This document shows positions 8,371 to 18,210 of a stretch of DNA of 64,000 nt, piece after piece (the first letter of the stretch is position 1; every line of letters starts with the position of its first letter). Where the stretch lies: positions 62,001 through 126,000 of the forward strand of contig CACDWM010000001.1 in assembly GCA_902556505.1 (NCBI GenBank), read 5' to 3'. A program made the translations under genes and the position numbers. This DNA is from an uncultured Pelagibacteraceae bacterium (GTDB taxonomy: Bacteria; Pseudomonadota; Alphaproteobacteria; Pelagibacterales; Pelagibacteraceae). The notes beneath the pieces are model-generated. The model did not search any database. It was not told the DNA's origin and was given only the letters and a program-made list of their open reading frames with translations.

Positions 8371-9687
8371 ATGGATATAGGATCACTTTCGATAATACTT
8401 ATAGTAGGATTATTATTACTTATATCTATAGGTGTTCCGATGGGTTTTGCATCTGGTTTTATGGGTGCAGTACTAGTATTTTTATACATAGGTGAACATG
8501 CATTAGGCATATTACTTTCAAGATACTATTCTCTTGTTGTCACTTATTCCTTTTTATCTGTTCCATTATTTATATTTATGGCCTCCTTGCTCGAACGTTC
8601 GAACATTGCAAGAGATCTTTATGACGCTTTAAATGCGTGGTTAAGAAAGACTAGAGGTGGAGTAGGAGTCGTTACTGCCATCATGGCAACAATTATGGCT
8701 GCGATGAGTGGAATTATTGGTGGTGAAATAGTTTTATTAGGTTTAATTGCTCTGCCTCAAATGTTGAGATTAAAATACGATCAGGATATGTCGATCGGTA
8801 TTATTTGTGCATCAGGATCTTTGGGAACAATGATACCACCATCAATTGTTTTAATTATTTATGGATTAACAACAGAGACTTCTATTACGATGTTATTCCA
8901 AGAAGCTATTGTTCCTGGTTTAATGATTTCAGGTTTAATTATTACATACATTTTAATTCGTACAAGATTACAACCGCATTTGGCACCTTTAAGTGATGAG
9001 CCTGCTTTAACTTTAAAAGAAAAAATGTCATACCTCCCAGGTCTTTTACCACCGATCGGTATTGTAATAATTGTATTAGGTTCAATTTATTCTGGAATGA
9101 CAGGAATTACAGAAGCAGCTGGTATGGGTGTAGTTGCTACATTAATTATAATTTTTGCGAGAAAAGAACTTACGTGGTTTTTATTTAAAGATGCATTAAC
9201 AAGAACTTTCAAAGCATCTGGAACTATTTTAACTATTACTTTTGGTGCTACAGTTTTAGCAGGTGCTTATTCTCTTGCTGGAGGTCCTAAATATGTAGCA
9301 GAAACTATTTTGGCTTATGATTTAAAACCAATGTATTTAATCTTCATGATGCAGATTATGTTTTTGATTATGGGAGCATTTATGGATTGGGTTGGAATTG
9401 TATTGTTAGCAATGCCTGTATTTTTACCAATAGTTATAGCTCTTGGATTTGATCCTATTTGGTTTGGAATATTATTTTGTGTAAATATGCAAGTTTCATT
9501 TTTAAGTCCACCGTTTGGGCCTGCCGCTTTTTATTTAAAATCTGTTGCTCCTCCACACATTTCATTAACAGATATATTTAGAGGTTTTGCTCCATTTATA
9601 GTTATTCAGTTAATTGTATTAGCATGTGTTATGTTTTTCCCAGAAGCAATGACGCAAAACTTCCACGAGTTTAAACCGAAACCATGA
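8371..9687 (+). CDS. dctM: TRAP transporter large permease, DctM family
   Basis: This 438-residue membrane protein has about twelve hydrophobic segments. DctM-family stretches include IGVPMGFASG near the N-terminus, GEIVLLGLIALPQM, SGSLGTMIPPSI and, toward the C-terminus, QVSFLSPPFGPAAFYLKSV. It is the transport subunit of the DctPQM importer. Its stop codon overlaps the start of the next gene (ATGA), so the transporter and the downstream catabolic enzymes are probably co-translated. That supports the import of a substrate broken down by those enzymes. Confidence 0.93.
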   Translation: MDIGSLSIILIVGLLLLISIGVPMGFASGFMGAVLVFLYIGEHALGILLSRYYSLVVTYSFLSVPLFIFMASLLERSNIARDLYDALNAWLRKTRGGVGVVTAIMATIMAAMSGIIGGEIVLLGLIALPQMLRLKYDQDMSIGIICASGSLGTMIPPSIVLIIYGLTTETSITMLFQEAIVPGLMISGLIITYILIRTRLQPHLAPLSDEPALTLKEKMSYLPGLLPPIGIVIIVLGSIYSGMTGITEAAGMGVVATLIIIFARKELTWFLFKDALTRTFKASGTILTITFGATVLAGAYSLAGGPKYVAETILAYDLKPMYLIFMMQIMFLIMGAFMDWVGIVLLAMPVFLPIVIALGFDPIWFGILFCVNMQVSFLSPPFGPAAFYLKSVAPPHISLTDIFRGFAPFIVIQLIVLACVMFFPEAMTQNFHEFKPKP

Positions 9688-10553
9688 TGAAAATAGGCTT
9701 TATTGGAACAGGTCTTATGGGCCTGCCAATGGCTAAAAATTTATTAAAATCAGATTTTAAACTAAAAGTATTCAATCGTTCAATTAATAAAGCAGAACCT
9801 TTGAAAGAGTTTGGCGCTGAAATATCAAAAACATTAGGTGAAGTTGTTAAAGATAATGACTTTATTATTACAATGTTAACAGATGATAGCGCTGTTGATG
9901 CAATAATGAGTAATTCAGATTTATTAGAAAATTTAAAATCTGGATCAACTGTTATTGATATGAGTTCGGTTAAACCAACAACAGCAACAAAATATGGAAA
10001 CAGTTTAAAATCAAAAAATATAAATTATTTAGATGCACCAGTATCAGGAGGAACAATTGGAGCTGAGGAAGCTTCGTTAGCTATAATGGTTGGAGGAGAG
10101 CAAAGTGTCTTTGATAATTCTATAAATATTTTAAAAGCTATGGGAAATCCAACTTTAGTTGGACCAATTGGTAGTGGACAAGTTTCAAAGTTAGCAAATC
10201 AAATTGTGGTAGGGGTCACCATAGGAGCGGTTGCTGAGGCAATAACTTTATGTGAAAAAGCTGGAGCTAACCCAGTAAAATTAATTAAAGCTCTTTCTGG
10301 AGGTTGGGCGGATAGTAAAATTTTACAAACTCATGGAAAAAGAATGATAGATAAAGATTTTACTCCAAAAGGTAAAACTTTTACCCATTTAAAAGATATG
10401 AATAACATTTTAGAGTGTGCAAACTCATATAATACACATTTACCTATTTCAAATTTAGTGAAAGAAATGTATAAAACCCTTGTCGATAATGGTCATGGAA
10501 ACACTGATCATAGTTCACTTTATAATGAAATCGAAAGGATAAATAAAAAATGA
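9684..10553 (+). CDS. NAD(P)-dependent oxidoreductase, HIBADH/tartronate-semialdehyde reductase family
   Basis: This 289-residue beta-hydroxyacid dehydrogenase has GTGLMGLPMAKNLL at the N-terminus, the substrate signature DAPVSGGTIGAEE near residue 115, and the catalytic Lys in SKLANQIVVG near residue 172. All are intact and closer to GarR/GlxR-type enzymes than the divergent relative at 548-1405. It likely reduces or oxidises a 3-carbon semialdehyde or 3-hydroxy acid in the cytosol. It overlaps dctM by four bases and the next SDR gene by four bases. It may start at either of two adjacent ATGs. Confidence 0.88.
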   Translation: MMKIGFIGTGLMGLPMAKNLLKSDFKLKVFNRSINKAEPLKEFGAEISKTLGEVVKDNDFIITMLTDDSAVDAIMSNSDLLENLKSGSTVIDMSSVKPTTATKYGNSLKSKNINYLDAPVSGGTIGAEEASLAIMVGGEQSVFDNSINILKAMGNPTLVGPIGSGQVSKLANQIVVGVTIGAVAEAITLCEKAGANPVKLIKALSGGWADSKILQTHGKRMIDKDFTPKGKTFTHLKDMNNILECANSYNTHLPISNLVKEMYKTLVDNGHGNTDHSSLYNEIERINKK

Positions 10554-11293
10554 GCGGAAGATTAGAAGGTAAAAAAATTCTCGTAACAGCAGCAGGACAA
10601 GGAATTGGAAAAGCAACAGCTATAGCATTTAATAAAGAGGGCGCTCATGTAATTGCTACTGACTTAAATGATAAAACTTTAGCTGATTTAAACAAAGAAT
10701 ATCCTGATATTAAAGTGCAAAAGTTAGACTCAACAGACAACAACGCAATTTTAGAGTTTACTAAAACTTTAGATAGAGTTGATGTTTTATTTAATGCTGT
10801 TGGATTTGTTCATCATGGAACAATATTGGATTGTGATGAAAAAGATTGGGATTTTTCTTCTAATGTAAACGTAAAGTCGATGTACTTTATGTGTAAAGCT
10901 ATTTTACCTTTAATGATTAAACAAAATGGTGGAAGTATTATTAATATATCTTCATGTGCATCTAGCTTTAAAGGTTTTCCGAATAGATTTGTTTACGGAA
11001 CAACAAAGGGTGCGGTGATTGGTTTAACAAAAGCGATTGCAGCAGATTTCGTTAAACAAAATATTAGATGTAATTCAATCGCACCAGGTACAGTTTATTC
11101 GCCTTCTTGGCAAGATAGGGTCAATCAAAGCCCAGATCCTGTTCAAGCAAAAAAAGATTTTATAGCAAGACAACCTATGGGAAGATTAGGTACAGCAGAA
11201 GAAATAGCAGCTGTGGCTGTTTATTTAGCAAGCGATGATGCAACATTTACAACAGGAAGTACAATTCATGTTGATGGTGGAATTTCAATATAA
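10550..11293 (+). CDS. SDR-family dehydrogenase (2-keto-3-deoxy-L-fuconate dehydrogenase-like)
   Basis: This 247-residue classical short-chain dehydrogenase has the cofactor motif TAAGQGIGKA near residue 13, an Asp ending beta-2 (IATDLND) that favours NAD+, and the catalytic Ser (NISSCAS) and Tyr-Lys (YGTTK). The sequence resembles 2-keto-3-deoxy-L-fuconate dehydrogenase and animal DHRS6-type enzymes. Next to an FAH-family hydrolase, the expected role is oxidation of a 2-keto-3-deoxy sugar acid to the 2,4-diketo form that the hydrolase then cleaves. The exact sugar is an inference. Confidence 0.82.
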   Translation: MSGRLEGKKILVTAAGQGIGKATAIAFNKEGAHVIATDLNDKTLADLNKEYPDIKVQKLDSTDNNAILEFTKTLDRVDVLFNAVGFVHHGTILDCDEKDWDFSSNVNVKSMYFMCKAILPLMIKQNGGSIINISSCASSFKGFPNRFVYGTTKGAVIGLTKAIAADFVKQNIRCNSIAPGTVYSPSWQDRVNQSPDPVQAKKDFIARQPMGRLGTAEEIAAVAVYLASDDATFTTGSTIHVDGGISI

Positions 11294-11314
11294 TTAAACA
11301 ACAAAAGGATAAAT

Positions 11315-12157
11315 ATGAAATTATTAAGAGTAGGACAAAAAGGAAGCGAAAAGCCAGCTGTTTTAGATAAAGATGGCAAGATCAGAGATATAAGTTCTCA
11401 TGTTAAAGATTTAAATCCTGATCATTTAAATTTTGAAACTATTTCTAAATTACAAAGTACTGATTTAACTTCTTTACCAGAATTATCAGCAAGTGATCGT
11501 ATTGGATCTTGTATTACTAAGCCAGGAAAATTTGTTGCAATTGGATTAAATTATTCTGATCATGCTGCTGAAACTGGAGCTAATGTTCCTTCTGAACCAA
11601 TAGTTTTTATGAAAGCTACTAGTTGTATAGTTGGACCTAATGATGACGTTGAAATAGTTTCTGGATCTAAAAAATTAGACTGGGAAGTTGAACTTGGAAT
11701 TATTATAGGAAAAGAAACAAAACATATTTCTGAAAGCCAAGCTCAAGATCATATTTTAGGTTATTGTTTGGTTAATGATGTAAGTGAAAGAGAATGGCAA
11801 ATTGAAAAAATGGGTCAATGGGTTAAAGGAAAATCTCACGACACTTATGGACCAATCGGCCCTTACTTTGCTACTAAAGATGAAATTGCAGACGTTAACA
11901 ATTTAAAGATGAGTTTAGATGTTAATGGAAAAAGAATGCAAACAGGTAATACAAGTACAATGATATTTAATGTCGATGTAATTGTTTCTTATTTGAGTAA
12001 ATATATGTCTCTTCAAGCAGGTGATATAATTACAACTGGAACACCCCCAGGAGTTGGTATGGGAATGAAACCTCAACAATTCTTAAAAGCAGGTGATACT
12101 ATGAAATTATCAATTGAAAATTTAGGAGAGCAAAACTCTAAGGTAGTTGCTTTATAA
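11315..12157 (+). CDS. FAH-family hydrolase (2,4-diketo-3-deoxy-L-fuconate hydrolase-like)
   Basis: This 280-residue protein of the fumarylacetoacetate hydrolase superfamily has the metal ligands of the family: two Glu in DWEVELGIIIG and Asp in VNDVSEREWQ. It also has FVAIGLNYSDHAAE and TGTPPGVGMG. These enzymes hydrolyse carbon-carbon bonds in diketo acids. Placed after an SDR and before an enolase-type dehydratase, the best guess is cleavage of a 2,4-diketo-3-deoxy sugar acid to pyruvate plus a hydroxy acid (lactate if the sugar is fucose). An AAAGGAT ribosome binding site precedes the start. Confidence 0.85.
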   Translation: MKLLRVGQKGSEKPAVLDKDGKIRDISSHVKDLNPDHLNFETISKLQSTDLTSLPELSASDRIGSCITKPGKFVAIGLNYSDHAAETGANVPSEPIVFMKATSCIVGPNDDVEIVSGSKKLDWEVELGIIIGKETKHISESQAQDHILGYCLVNDVSEREWQIEKMGQWVKGKSHDTYGPIGPYFATKDEIADVNNLKMSLDVNGKRMQTGNTSTMIFNVDVIVSYLSKYMSLQAGDIITTGTPPGVGMGMKPQQFLKAGDTMKLSIENLGEQNSKVVAL

Positions 12158-12163
12158 TTAATT

Positions 12164-13336
12164 GTGAAAATAACTTCTATTAAAAGTCATGTACTTAGAT
12201 ATGAGTTAGAAAAAGAACTTGGTTACTCACAACAGTATTATAAACATCGTACAGCTCATCTTGTTGAAGTTCAAACAGATGAAGGAATAACAGGTTGGGG
12301 TGAATGTTTTGGTCCTGGAAATATAGCTTTAGCGAATAAGTTTATTGTTGAAAAGGTTATACAGCCTTTAGTAATTGGTGAAGATCCTTTAAATAAAGAA
12401 CATATTTGGCAAAAAGTGTACAATCTTTTAAGAGATAGTGGTCAAAAGGGTATGCCAATTCAAGCATTATCAGGAGTTGATATTGCTTTATGGGATATTC
12501 TTGGAAAGAAAACAAACTCTCCTCTTTATCAACTTGTTGGTGGTAAATGTAATAACGACATTCCTGTTTATGGGTATGGAATGATGTTACAAAAAAAAAC
12601 AGTTGATGAATTGATCACCTTGTTCAAAGAAGAGTCTAAGCAAATAAAATCAAAAAACTTTAAAGCCATGAAAATGAAAGTTGGATTAGGTCCAAAAGAA
12701 GATTTAAAGTTAGTTCAAGCTGTAAGAGACACTGTTGGAAAAGATTTTAAATTAATGGTTGATGCCAATCACGCTTATAATTTGAAAGATGCTCTTTATG
12801 TTGGAGAAGGTTTAGATGAATTAGATATTTATTGGTTTGAAGAACCTGTGGCTCCTGAAGATTATGAGGGCTACAGAGAATTAAAACAAAAAATCTCTAC
12901 TTGCATTGCAGGAGGAGAAGCTGAATTTACCAAATACGGCTGGAATAAATTAATATCAAATAAATGTATTGATATAGCTCAACCAGAGGTTTGTGGACTT
13001 GGAGGAATTACGGAATATTTAAAAGTTGCAGCATTAGCGCAAGCAAATTTCATACCAGTAATTAATCATGTATGGGGTTCTGCAGTTAGTATTGCTGTTA
13101 ACCTTCATTTGTTGACAGCACAACCAGATATGCCAGGTGGCTTATTTCCATCAAAATCAATGCTTGAATTTGATACAACAGAAAAAAATATTTTTATCAC
13201 AGATTTGCCAAAAGAAGACTTTTCAATTTTAGACCAAGTTAAAAACAATAACGGTTATGCATCAGTAACAGATAATGTGGGTATTGGAATTAATCCTGAT
13301 GAAGATTTTATAAAGGAGTTTGAAGTAAATGAGTAA
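12164..13336 (+). CDS. Enolase-superfamily (MR/MLE) acid-sugar dehydratase
   Basis: This 390-residue protein has the capping N-terminal domain and TIM barrel of mandelate racemase-type enzymes. Visible catalytic elements are the KxK motif (AMKMKVG) near residue 170, and metal ligands Asp (VDANHAY), Glu (FEEPV) and Glu (GGEAE). A His lies in INHVWGSAV near residue 302. The set is typical of acid-sugar dehydratases that abstract a proton alpha to a carboxylate. It would feed the SDR and FAH enzymes encoded upstream. The start is GTG and there is an 8-base overlap with the SMP-30 gene. The substrate (fuconate, galactonate or another aldonate) is not resolved. Confidence 0.83.
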   Translation: MKITSIKSHVLRYELEKELGYSQQYYKHRTAHLVEVQTDEGITGWGECFGPGNIALANKFIVEKVIQPLVIGEDPLNKEHIWQKVYNLLRDSGQKGMPIQALSGVDIALWDILGKKTNSPLYQLVGGKCNNDIPVYGYGMMLQKKTVDELITLFKEESKQIKSKNFKAMKMKVGLGPKEDLKLVQAVRDTVGKDFKLMVDANHAYNLKDALYVGEGLDELDIYWFEEPVAPEDYEGYRELKQKISTCIAGGEAEFTKYGWNKLISNKCIDIAQPEVCGLGGITEYLKVAALAQANFIPVINHVWGSAVSIAVNLHLLTAQPDMPGGLFPSKSMLEFDTTEKNIFITDLPKEDFSILDQVKNNNGYASVTDNVGIGINPDEDFIKEFEVNE

Positions 13337-14240
13337 AATAAAAACCTCAGAACCAAAACCTCTTTGGAAAATAAGATGTACTTTAGGTGAAGGAACATTA
13401 TGGGTTGGTGAACATAATTCAATTTATTTTGTAGATATTAAAAAAAAGAAAATTTGTTCTTTCAATATTAAAAATAAAAAAAAGAAAATCTTTAAAGTAA
13501 ATAAAGAAATTGGTTTTATCGCTCATATCAAAGATCATATTTTTATTCTAGGCCTTCAGGGTGAATTAAGAATTCAAAATCTAAAATCAAAAAAAATTTT
13601 AAAATCAATTAAGATAGAACCAAACTTGAAGCTAAATAGAATTAATGATGGAAAAACAGATCCTGTAGGAAATCTTTGGTTTGGTACTATGGACAACTTA
13701 GAAAGAAAAATTGAAAAAGGTTCTTTATATAAATTAGATAAAAATTTTAAATTAATAAAAGTTGATAAAAATTATAGAATTACTAATGGACCAGCGTTTA
13801 TTGATCAGTATAATTTTTATCATACCGATAGTCCAAAAAAAACTATCTATAAAATTAAAATAAATAAAAATAATAAAATAGTTAGTAAAAAAATATTTAA
13901 AAAATTATCTTCTGATGAAGGTTCACCAGATGGAATGACTTTAGATAAAAATAAAAATTTATGGGTAGCTCATTTCCATGGTGCTTGTATTTCTGTTTTT
14001 AATAAAAAAGCAAAATTAATTCACAGAATTCAGTTTCCTGCAAAAAATATAACTAATTGTGCATTTGGAGGTAAAAACACTAAAGAACTTTATGTTTCAA
14101 CAGCTACAAAAGGAATGAGCAAAGCAGATCTGCGAAAATTTAGATATTCAGGATTCTTTTTTAGTGTAAAAACAAATGCAAGAGGAGTTTTACAAAAAAA
14201 ATTTATTATAAGTAATGAAGAAAAGAGATCTTTACTATGA
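13329..14240 (+). CDS. SMP-30/gluconolactonase-family sugar lactonase
   Basis: This 303-residue six-bladed beta-propeller protein has the metal-site residues of the SMP-30 family: Glu21 in LGEGTLW, an Asn in RINDGKTDP or ITNGPAF, and Asp in GSPDGMTLD. Such enzymes open aldono-lactones to the free acids, here probably the substrate of the neighbouring dehydratase. The protein is unusually rich in Lys and Asn through runs of AAA-type codons, as expected in AT-rich DNA. It overlaps the dehydratase gene by 8 bases and the ppc gene by 26 bases, so the catabolic operon runs straight into ppc. Confidence 0.83.
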   Translation: MSKIKTSEPKPLWKIRCTLGEGTLWVGEHNSIYFVDIKKKKICSFNIKNKKKKIFKVNKEIGFIAHIKDHIFILGLQGELRIQNLKSKKILKSIKIEPNLKLNRINDGKTDPVGNLWFGTMDNLERKIEKGSLYKLDKNFKLIKVDKNYRITNGPAFIDQYNFYHTDSPKKTIYKIKINKNNKIVSKKIFKKLSSDEGSPDGMTLDKNKNLWVAHFHGACISVFNKKAKLIHRIQFPAKNITNCAFGGKNTKELYVSTATKGMSKADLRKFRYSGFFFSVKTNARGVLQKKFIISNEEKRSLL

Positions 14241-16905
14241 GCGAATACCAACAAAGCTTTTAAGAGAAGATATTAGATTATTAGGAACTTTTCTTGGAAG
14301 AGTAATTAAAGATCAGGAAGGTTCAGCTTTTTTTGAAATTGTTGAAAAATTTAGATTATTATCAAAAAATACTTTATCAGATAAAAATAAAAGTAAAATT
14401 TTTTCAAAAATTTCAAAAGAAGTAAAAAAACTTTCCCCTAAAAATACGTTTAAATTAACAAGAGCATTTTCACATATTTTAAATTTAATGAATTTAGCTG
14501 AGTCATTAGATGCATCTAGAAAGTTAAATGAATTTGAAAATCCATATTTTAAAAGTAAAAATCAAAATCTTTTCATTGAAGATATAATAGAAAGTTTATT
14601 TAAAAATAAAAAAATTTCAGATAAAAAAATTTATGAACAAGCTACAAAACTTGATATAGGCATTGTACTTACCGCTCATCCTACTGAAGTAAAAAGAAGA
14701 ACTTTAATTCAAAAATATGCCAATTTAATTGAAATTATGGAGCAAAGACATCTTTATAAAAAATATCCGTCTAAGATTATAGAATTAGATAGAAAGCTCT
14801 ACTCGGAAATTGCAATAATATGGAAAACAGATGAACTTAAAAGGACTAAACCATCTCCATTAGATGAAGCGAGGTGGGGTTTAGCTGTTATTGAGGATAG
14901 TCTATGGGACACCATTCCTAAAGTTTATAAAAGACTTAACGATATATTCAGAAAAAATTTAAAGAAAGATTTACCACGTGATTTTAATCCAATTCAATTT
15001 GGATCATGGATGGGTGGAGATAGAGATGGAAATCCTAACGTAACAGCTGAAGTTACAAAAAAGGTAATTTTATTTTCTAGATGGCAAGCTGCAAAATTAT
15101 ATGAGAAAGAACTTACTAAATTGATACAAGATTTATCAATGGAAGAATGCTCTACAAAAATTAAAAGAGCAACAGGAAATAGCTATGAACCTTATAGAGT
15201 TTATTTGAGACCTATTAGGGATAAGGTAAGACTAACTCATCAATTAATTGAAAATCATTTAAATAACGGTGCAGATTTAGATGAAAAAAAATTAATTCAA
15301 AATAAAAATGAAATAACTCTTCCATTAAGAGAGGTAAGAAAATCATTAAAAGCAAACCGAGGAGAATATATTGCAAATGCAGACCTATTAGATTTAATGA
15401 GAAGAGTCAGGTGCTTTGGAATTAACTTAGCAAGATTAGACATAAGACAAGAGGCAGATAGACATGAAAAACTTTTAAACGAAATTTTTAAAAAGAAAAA
15501 AAATATAAAATATTCTTCTTTAACTGAAATAGAAAAAGTAAAATTATTAAATAAATCTATAAAAGAAAAAAATTATTTTGTAGATAAAATAAAAATAAAA
15601 GATAAAGAAAATAAAGAAGTTTGGAATACTTTCAAACAGATAGCGAAAACACCAATTGAGTGCCTAGGAGCATATGTAATATCAATGACCTCAACAGCAT
15701 CTGATATTTTATCTGTTTATTTTTTACAAATGCAGGCACAAAACAAAAATTTATTAAGAGTTGTGCCACTTTTTGAAACTTTGGATGATTTAAAAAATGC
15801 TAATAGTGTAATGACAAATTTATTCAAACTTTCATGGTATAGAAAAATGATTAATTCAAAGCAGGAAGTAATGATTGGATATTCTGACTCCAGTAAAGAT
15901 GCTGGAAAATTATCTGCAAGTTGGCATCAATATAAACTTCAAGAGGAGCTTAGAAGTTTAGCAAAAAAATATAGAATAGATCTTGTTTTCTTCCATGGTA
16001 GAGGCGGATCTCCAGGAAGAGGAGGTGGACCTATTCAGGCTACTTTAAAATCTCAACCTTCAGGAACTGTTAATGGTAAAATTAGAATTACCGATCAAGG
16101 AGAGGTAATTCAACAAAAGTATGGTTATAAACCTTTAGCTGAATATAACCTCTGTAGTTATATTGGCTCTGTAATGGATGCTTCTTTAAATCCGCCGCCA
16201 AGATCAAAATCAAATTGGCGTGATTTGATTCAAAAAATGTCAGAAATTTCAACATCCTCATATAGAAAATACTTAAATCAAAGTGAGGATTTTATTCGTT
16301 ACTTCAAAACAGTTACGCCACATAAATCACTAGGAAAACTTGCAATTGGATCAAGACCAACCAAAAGAAAGAATGTTGATAATATTCAAAGTTTAAGAGC
16401 TATCCCTTGGGTGTTTGCTTGGACACAAATTAGATTAATGTTACCTGCTTGGCTCGGTACAACTGAAGCATTGAGGTACGGATCAATCAAAAAGTTTAAA
16501 AGAACAATGACTGACATGGAAAGAAATTGGCCATATTTTGTGTCAACCATGGATATTTTAGATATGGTAATTTCAAAGGTGGATCCAGAAATATCAGTTA
16601 TTTATGAAAATAATTTAGCTGATGCATCACTAAAAAGAATTGGTAAAAAATTAAGATTTCAATTTGAGGCACTGGTCAAATTGCATAATAAAATTACTCC
16701 TAAAGAAGTGGTAAAAGAAAGAAAAGAATTTAGAAAGTCTTTATTTATAAGAAATAACTATACAGAAATGTTAAATATACTGCAGGCAAATGTAATGAAT
16801 AAATTAACAAATAAAAAATATAAAAATTTAGATAAAAAATTTCTTGAAGATGCTTTAATGACATCGATTGCAGGTATTTCTGCAGCAATGAAAAATACTG
16901 GATAA
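14215..16905 (+). CDS. ppc: Phosphoenolpyruvate carboxylase
   Basis: This 896-residue enzyme carboxylates PEP to oxaloacetate, an anaplerotic step feeding the TCA cycle. The catalytic His155 sits in VLTAHPTEVKRRT. GGDRDGNPNVT, GYSDSSKDAG, the glycine-rich loop FFHGRGGSPGRGGGP and LPAWLG follow in the expected order. The C-terminus ends KNTG, matching the family's invariant end, so the protein is complete. The ATG at 14215 lies inside the end of the lactonase gene; the motif LREDIRLLG by residue 16 supports this start. It is cytosolic and has full-family length. Confidence 0.97.
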   Translation: MKKRDLYYERIPTKLLREDIRLLGTFLGRVIKDQEGSAFFEIVEKFRLLSKNTLSDKNKSKIFSKISKEVKKLSPKNTFKLTRAFSHILNLMNLAESLDASRKLNEFENPYFKSKNQNLFIEDIIESLFKNKKISDKKIYEQATKLDIGIVLTAHPTEVKRRTLIQKYANLIEIMEQRHLYKKYPSKIIELDRKLYSEIAIIWKTDELKRTKPSPLDEARWGLAVIEDSLWDTIPKVYKRLNDIFRKNLKKDLPRDFNPIQFGSWMGGDRDGNPNVTAEVTKKVILFSRWQAAKLYEKELTKLIQDLSMEECSTKIKRATGNSYEPYRVYLRPIRDKVRLTHQLIENHLNNGADLDEKKLIQNKNEITLPLREVRKSLKANRGEYIANADLLDLMRRVRCFGINLARLDIRQEADRHEKLLNEIFKKKKNIKYSSLTEIEKVKLLNKSIKEKNYFVDKIKIKDKENKEVWNTFKQIAKTPIECLGAYVISMTSTASDILSVYFLQMQAQNKNLLRVVPLFETLDDLKNANSVMTNLFKLSWYRKMINSKQEVMIGYSDSSKDAGKLSASWHQYKLQEELRSLAKKYRIDLVFFHGRGGSPGRGGGPIQATLKSQPSGTVNGKIRITDQGEVIQQKYGYKPLAEYNLCSYIGSVMDASLNPPPRSKSNWRDLIQKMSEISTSSYRKYLNQSEDFIRYFKTVTPHKSLGKLAIGSRPTKRKNVDNIQSLRAIPWVFAWTQIRLMLPAWLGTTEALRYGSIKKFKRTMTDMERNWPYFVSTMDILDMVISKVDPEISVIYENNLADASLKRIGKKLRFQFEALVKLHNKITPKEVVKERKEFRKSLFIRNNYTEMLNILQANVMNKLTNKKYKNLDKKFLEDALMTSIAGISAAMKNTG

Positions 16906-17613
16906 ATGTTTGAATACTTAATTGCTTTTGGAGCAGGACTTATAAGTTTTTTGTCTCCATGTGTTCTACCTTTAATACCTGGATATATTTCCTATATCTC
17001 AGGCCAATCTTTACAAGAAATTTTAAATCAAAAAAAAATCAATTTTTTTCCATTAATTTTATTTTGTTTAGGGTTCTCAACTGTATTTGTTCTTTTAGGT
17101 GCATCAGCATCTTTTTTGGGACAGGCGCTATTACAAAATTCAGAAGTGTTAAGAATTTCAGCCGGAATAATTATTATAATTTTTTCTCTTCAATTAATTG
17201 GAATTATCAATATTCCATATTTAAATTTTGAAAAAAGATTTGATGCAAAAGAATCAAGAAATATTCTTTTTCCATATGTGATTGGTGTGGCTTTTGGTTT
17301 TGGCTGGACACCATGTATTGGTCCAATTTTAGGTTCAATTTTAGCTTTGGCATCTATTGAAGAAACTTTATCAAGAGCTGTAATCTTGTTAATTTCTTAT
17401 TCATTAGGTCTTGCTATTCCTTTTGTTTTGTCTGGATACTTGATTCAAAGATTTTTGTTATTTTCTAAAAATTTTAAGAAAAACATAAATTTAATTTCAA
17501 AAATTGGTGGAATAACTCTTTTAGTTACAGGTATTTTAATTTTAACTAATCAATTACAAGCTATTGGTTTTTATATCATTGAAATCTTTCCTTTTATGCA
17601 AAAATTCGGATAA
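16906..17613 (+). CDS. ccdA: Cytochrome c biogenesis protein CcdA
   Basis: This 235-residue membrane protein has about six helices. It carries the two CcdA cysteine motifs: GLISFLSPCVLPLIPGY near residue 17 and FGWTPCIGPILGS near residue 137. These relay electrons from cytoplasmic thioredoxin to periplasmic thiol reductases needed for cytochrome c maturation. The ATG directly follows the ppc stop, so it is co-transcribed with ppc although the functions are unrelated. The length is typical of the short CcdA class. Confidence 0.95.
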   Translation: MFEYLIAFGAGLISFLSPCVLPLIPGYISYISGQSLQEILNQKKINFFPLILFCLGFSTVFVLLGASASFLGQALLQNSEVLRISAGIIIIIFSLQLIGIINIPYLNFEKRFDAKESRNILFPYVIGVAFGFGWTPCIGPILGSILALASIEETLSRAVILLISYSLGLAIPFVLSGYLIQRFLLFSKNFKKNINLISKIGGITLLVTGILILTNQLQAIGFYIIEIFPFMQKFG

Positions 17614-17622
17614 AAGGTATTA

Positions 17623-18210
17623 ATGAAAATTTATCAAATAGACTCCAGTGCTCGAAAAAAAGGCTCTACTTCAAGAGCTTTAGCAAAAAAACTTTTAGAT
17701 AAAATTAAAAAACCAGAAGATGAAGTAATTTATAGAGATTTAGATGATGAAATGCTTTTTGTAAGTGGGCTTACAGAGTCTGGAATGAATATTGATGAAA
17801 AAGACCAAACAGAAGAACATAAAAAAATGTTTGAGCTTTCTGACAAGCTTGTAAAAGAATTAAAAGATAGTGATGTAATTATAATTTCAGCACCAATTTA
17901 TAATTATGGACCACCAGCAACTCTTAAAGCTTGGTCGGATTTAGCTGCTCGTATAGGTGAAACTTTTAGATTTAAACCAAATGGTAGAAGAGAGGGATTG
18001 TTAAAAAACAAACATGCATATCTAGTTATTACTTCTGGAGGAACAAAACTAAATAGTTCAGAAGATTTTTTAACTCCTTGGTTAAAATTTATTCTTAATT
18101 TTTTTGGTATAAAAAAAGTAGATATAATTAGTGCAGACCAAATGGCGCTAGATTATGAAAAATCAATTAAAGAGGCTGAAGCGCAAATAGAAAACTTGTT
18201 TAAAGATTAA
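17623..18210 (+). CDS. Flavodoxin-fold FMN-dependent NAD(P)H reductase (AzoR-like)
   Basis: This 195-residue protein has the short flavodoxin-like fold of FMN-dependent NADH:quinone/azo reductases. The N-terminal phosphate loop SSARKKGSTSRALAKKL and the flavin-contacting APIYNYGPPATLKAW near residue 90 are clear. A third loop, TSGGTKLNSSEDF, lies near residue 138. Such enzymes carry out two-electron reduction of quinones in the cytosol. It lies 9 bases after ccdA and overlaps the convergent oxygenase gene by 11 bases at their 3' ends. Confidence 0.85.
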   Translation: MKIYQIDSSARKKGSTSRALAKKLLDKIKKPEDEVIYRDLDDEMLFVSGLTESGMNIDEKDQTEEHKKMFELSDKLVKELKDSDVIIISAPIYNYGPPATLKAWSDLAARIGETFRFKPNGRREGLLKNKHAYLVITSGGTKLNSSEDFLTPWLKFILNFFGIKKVDIISADQMALDYEKSIKEAEAQIENLFKD

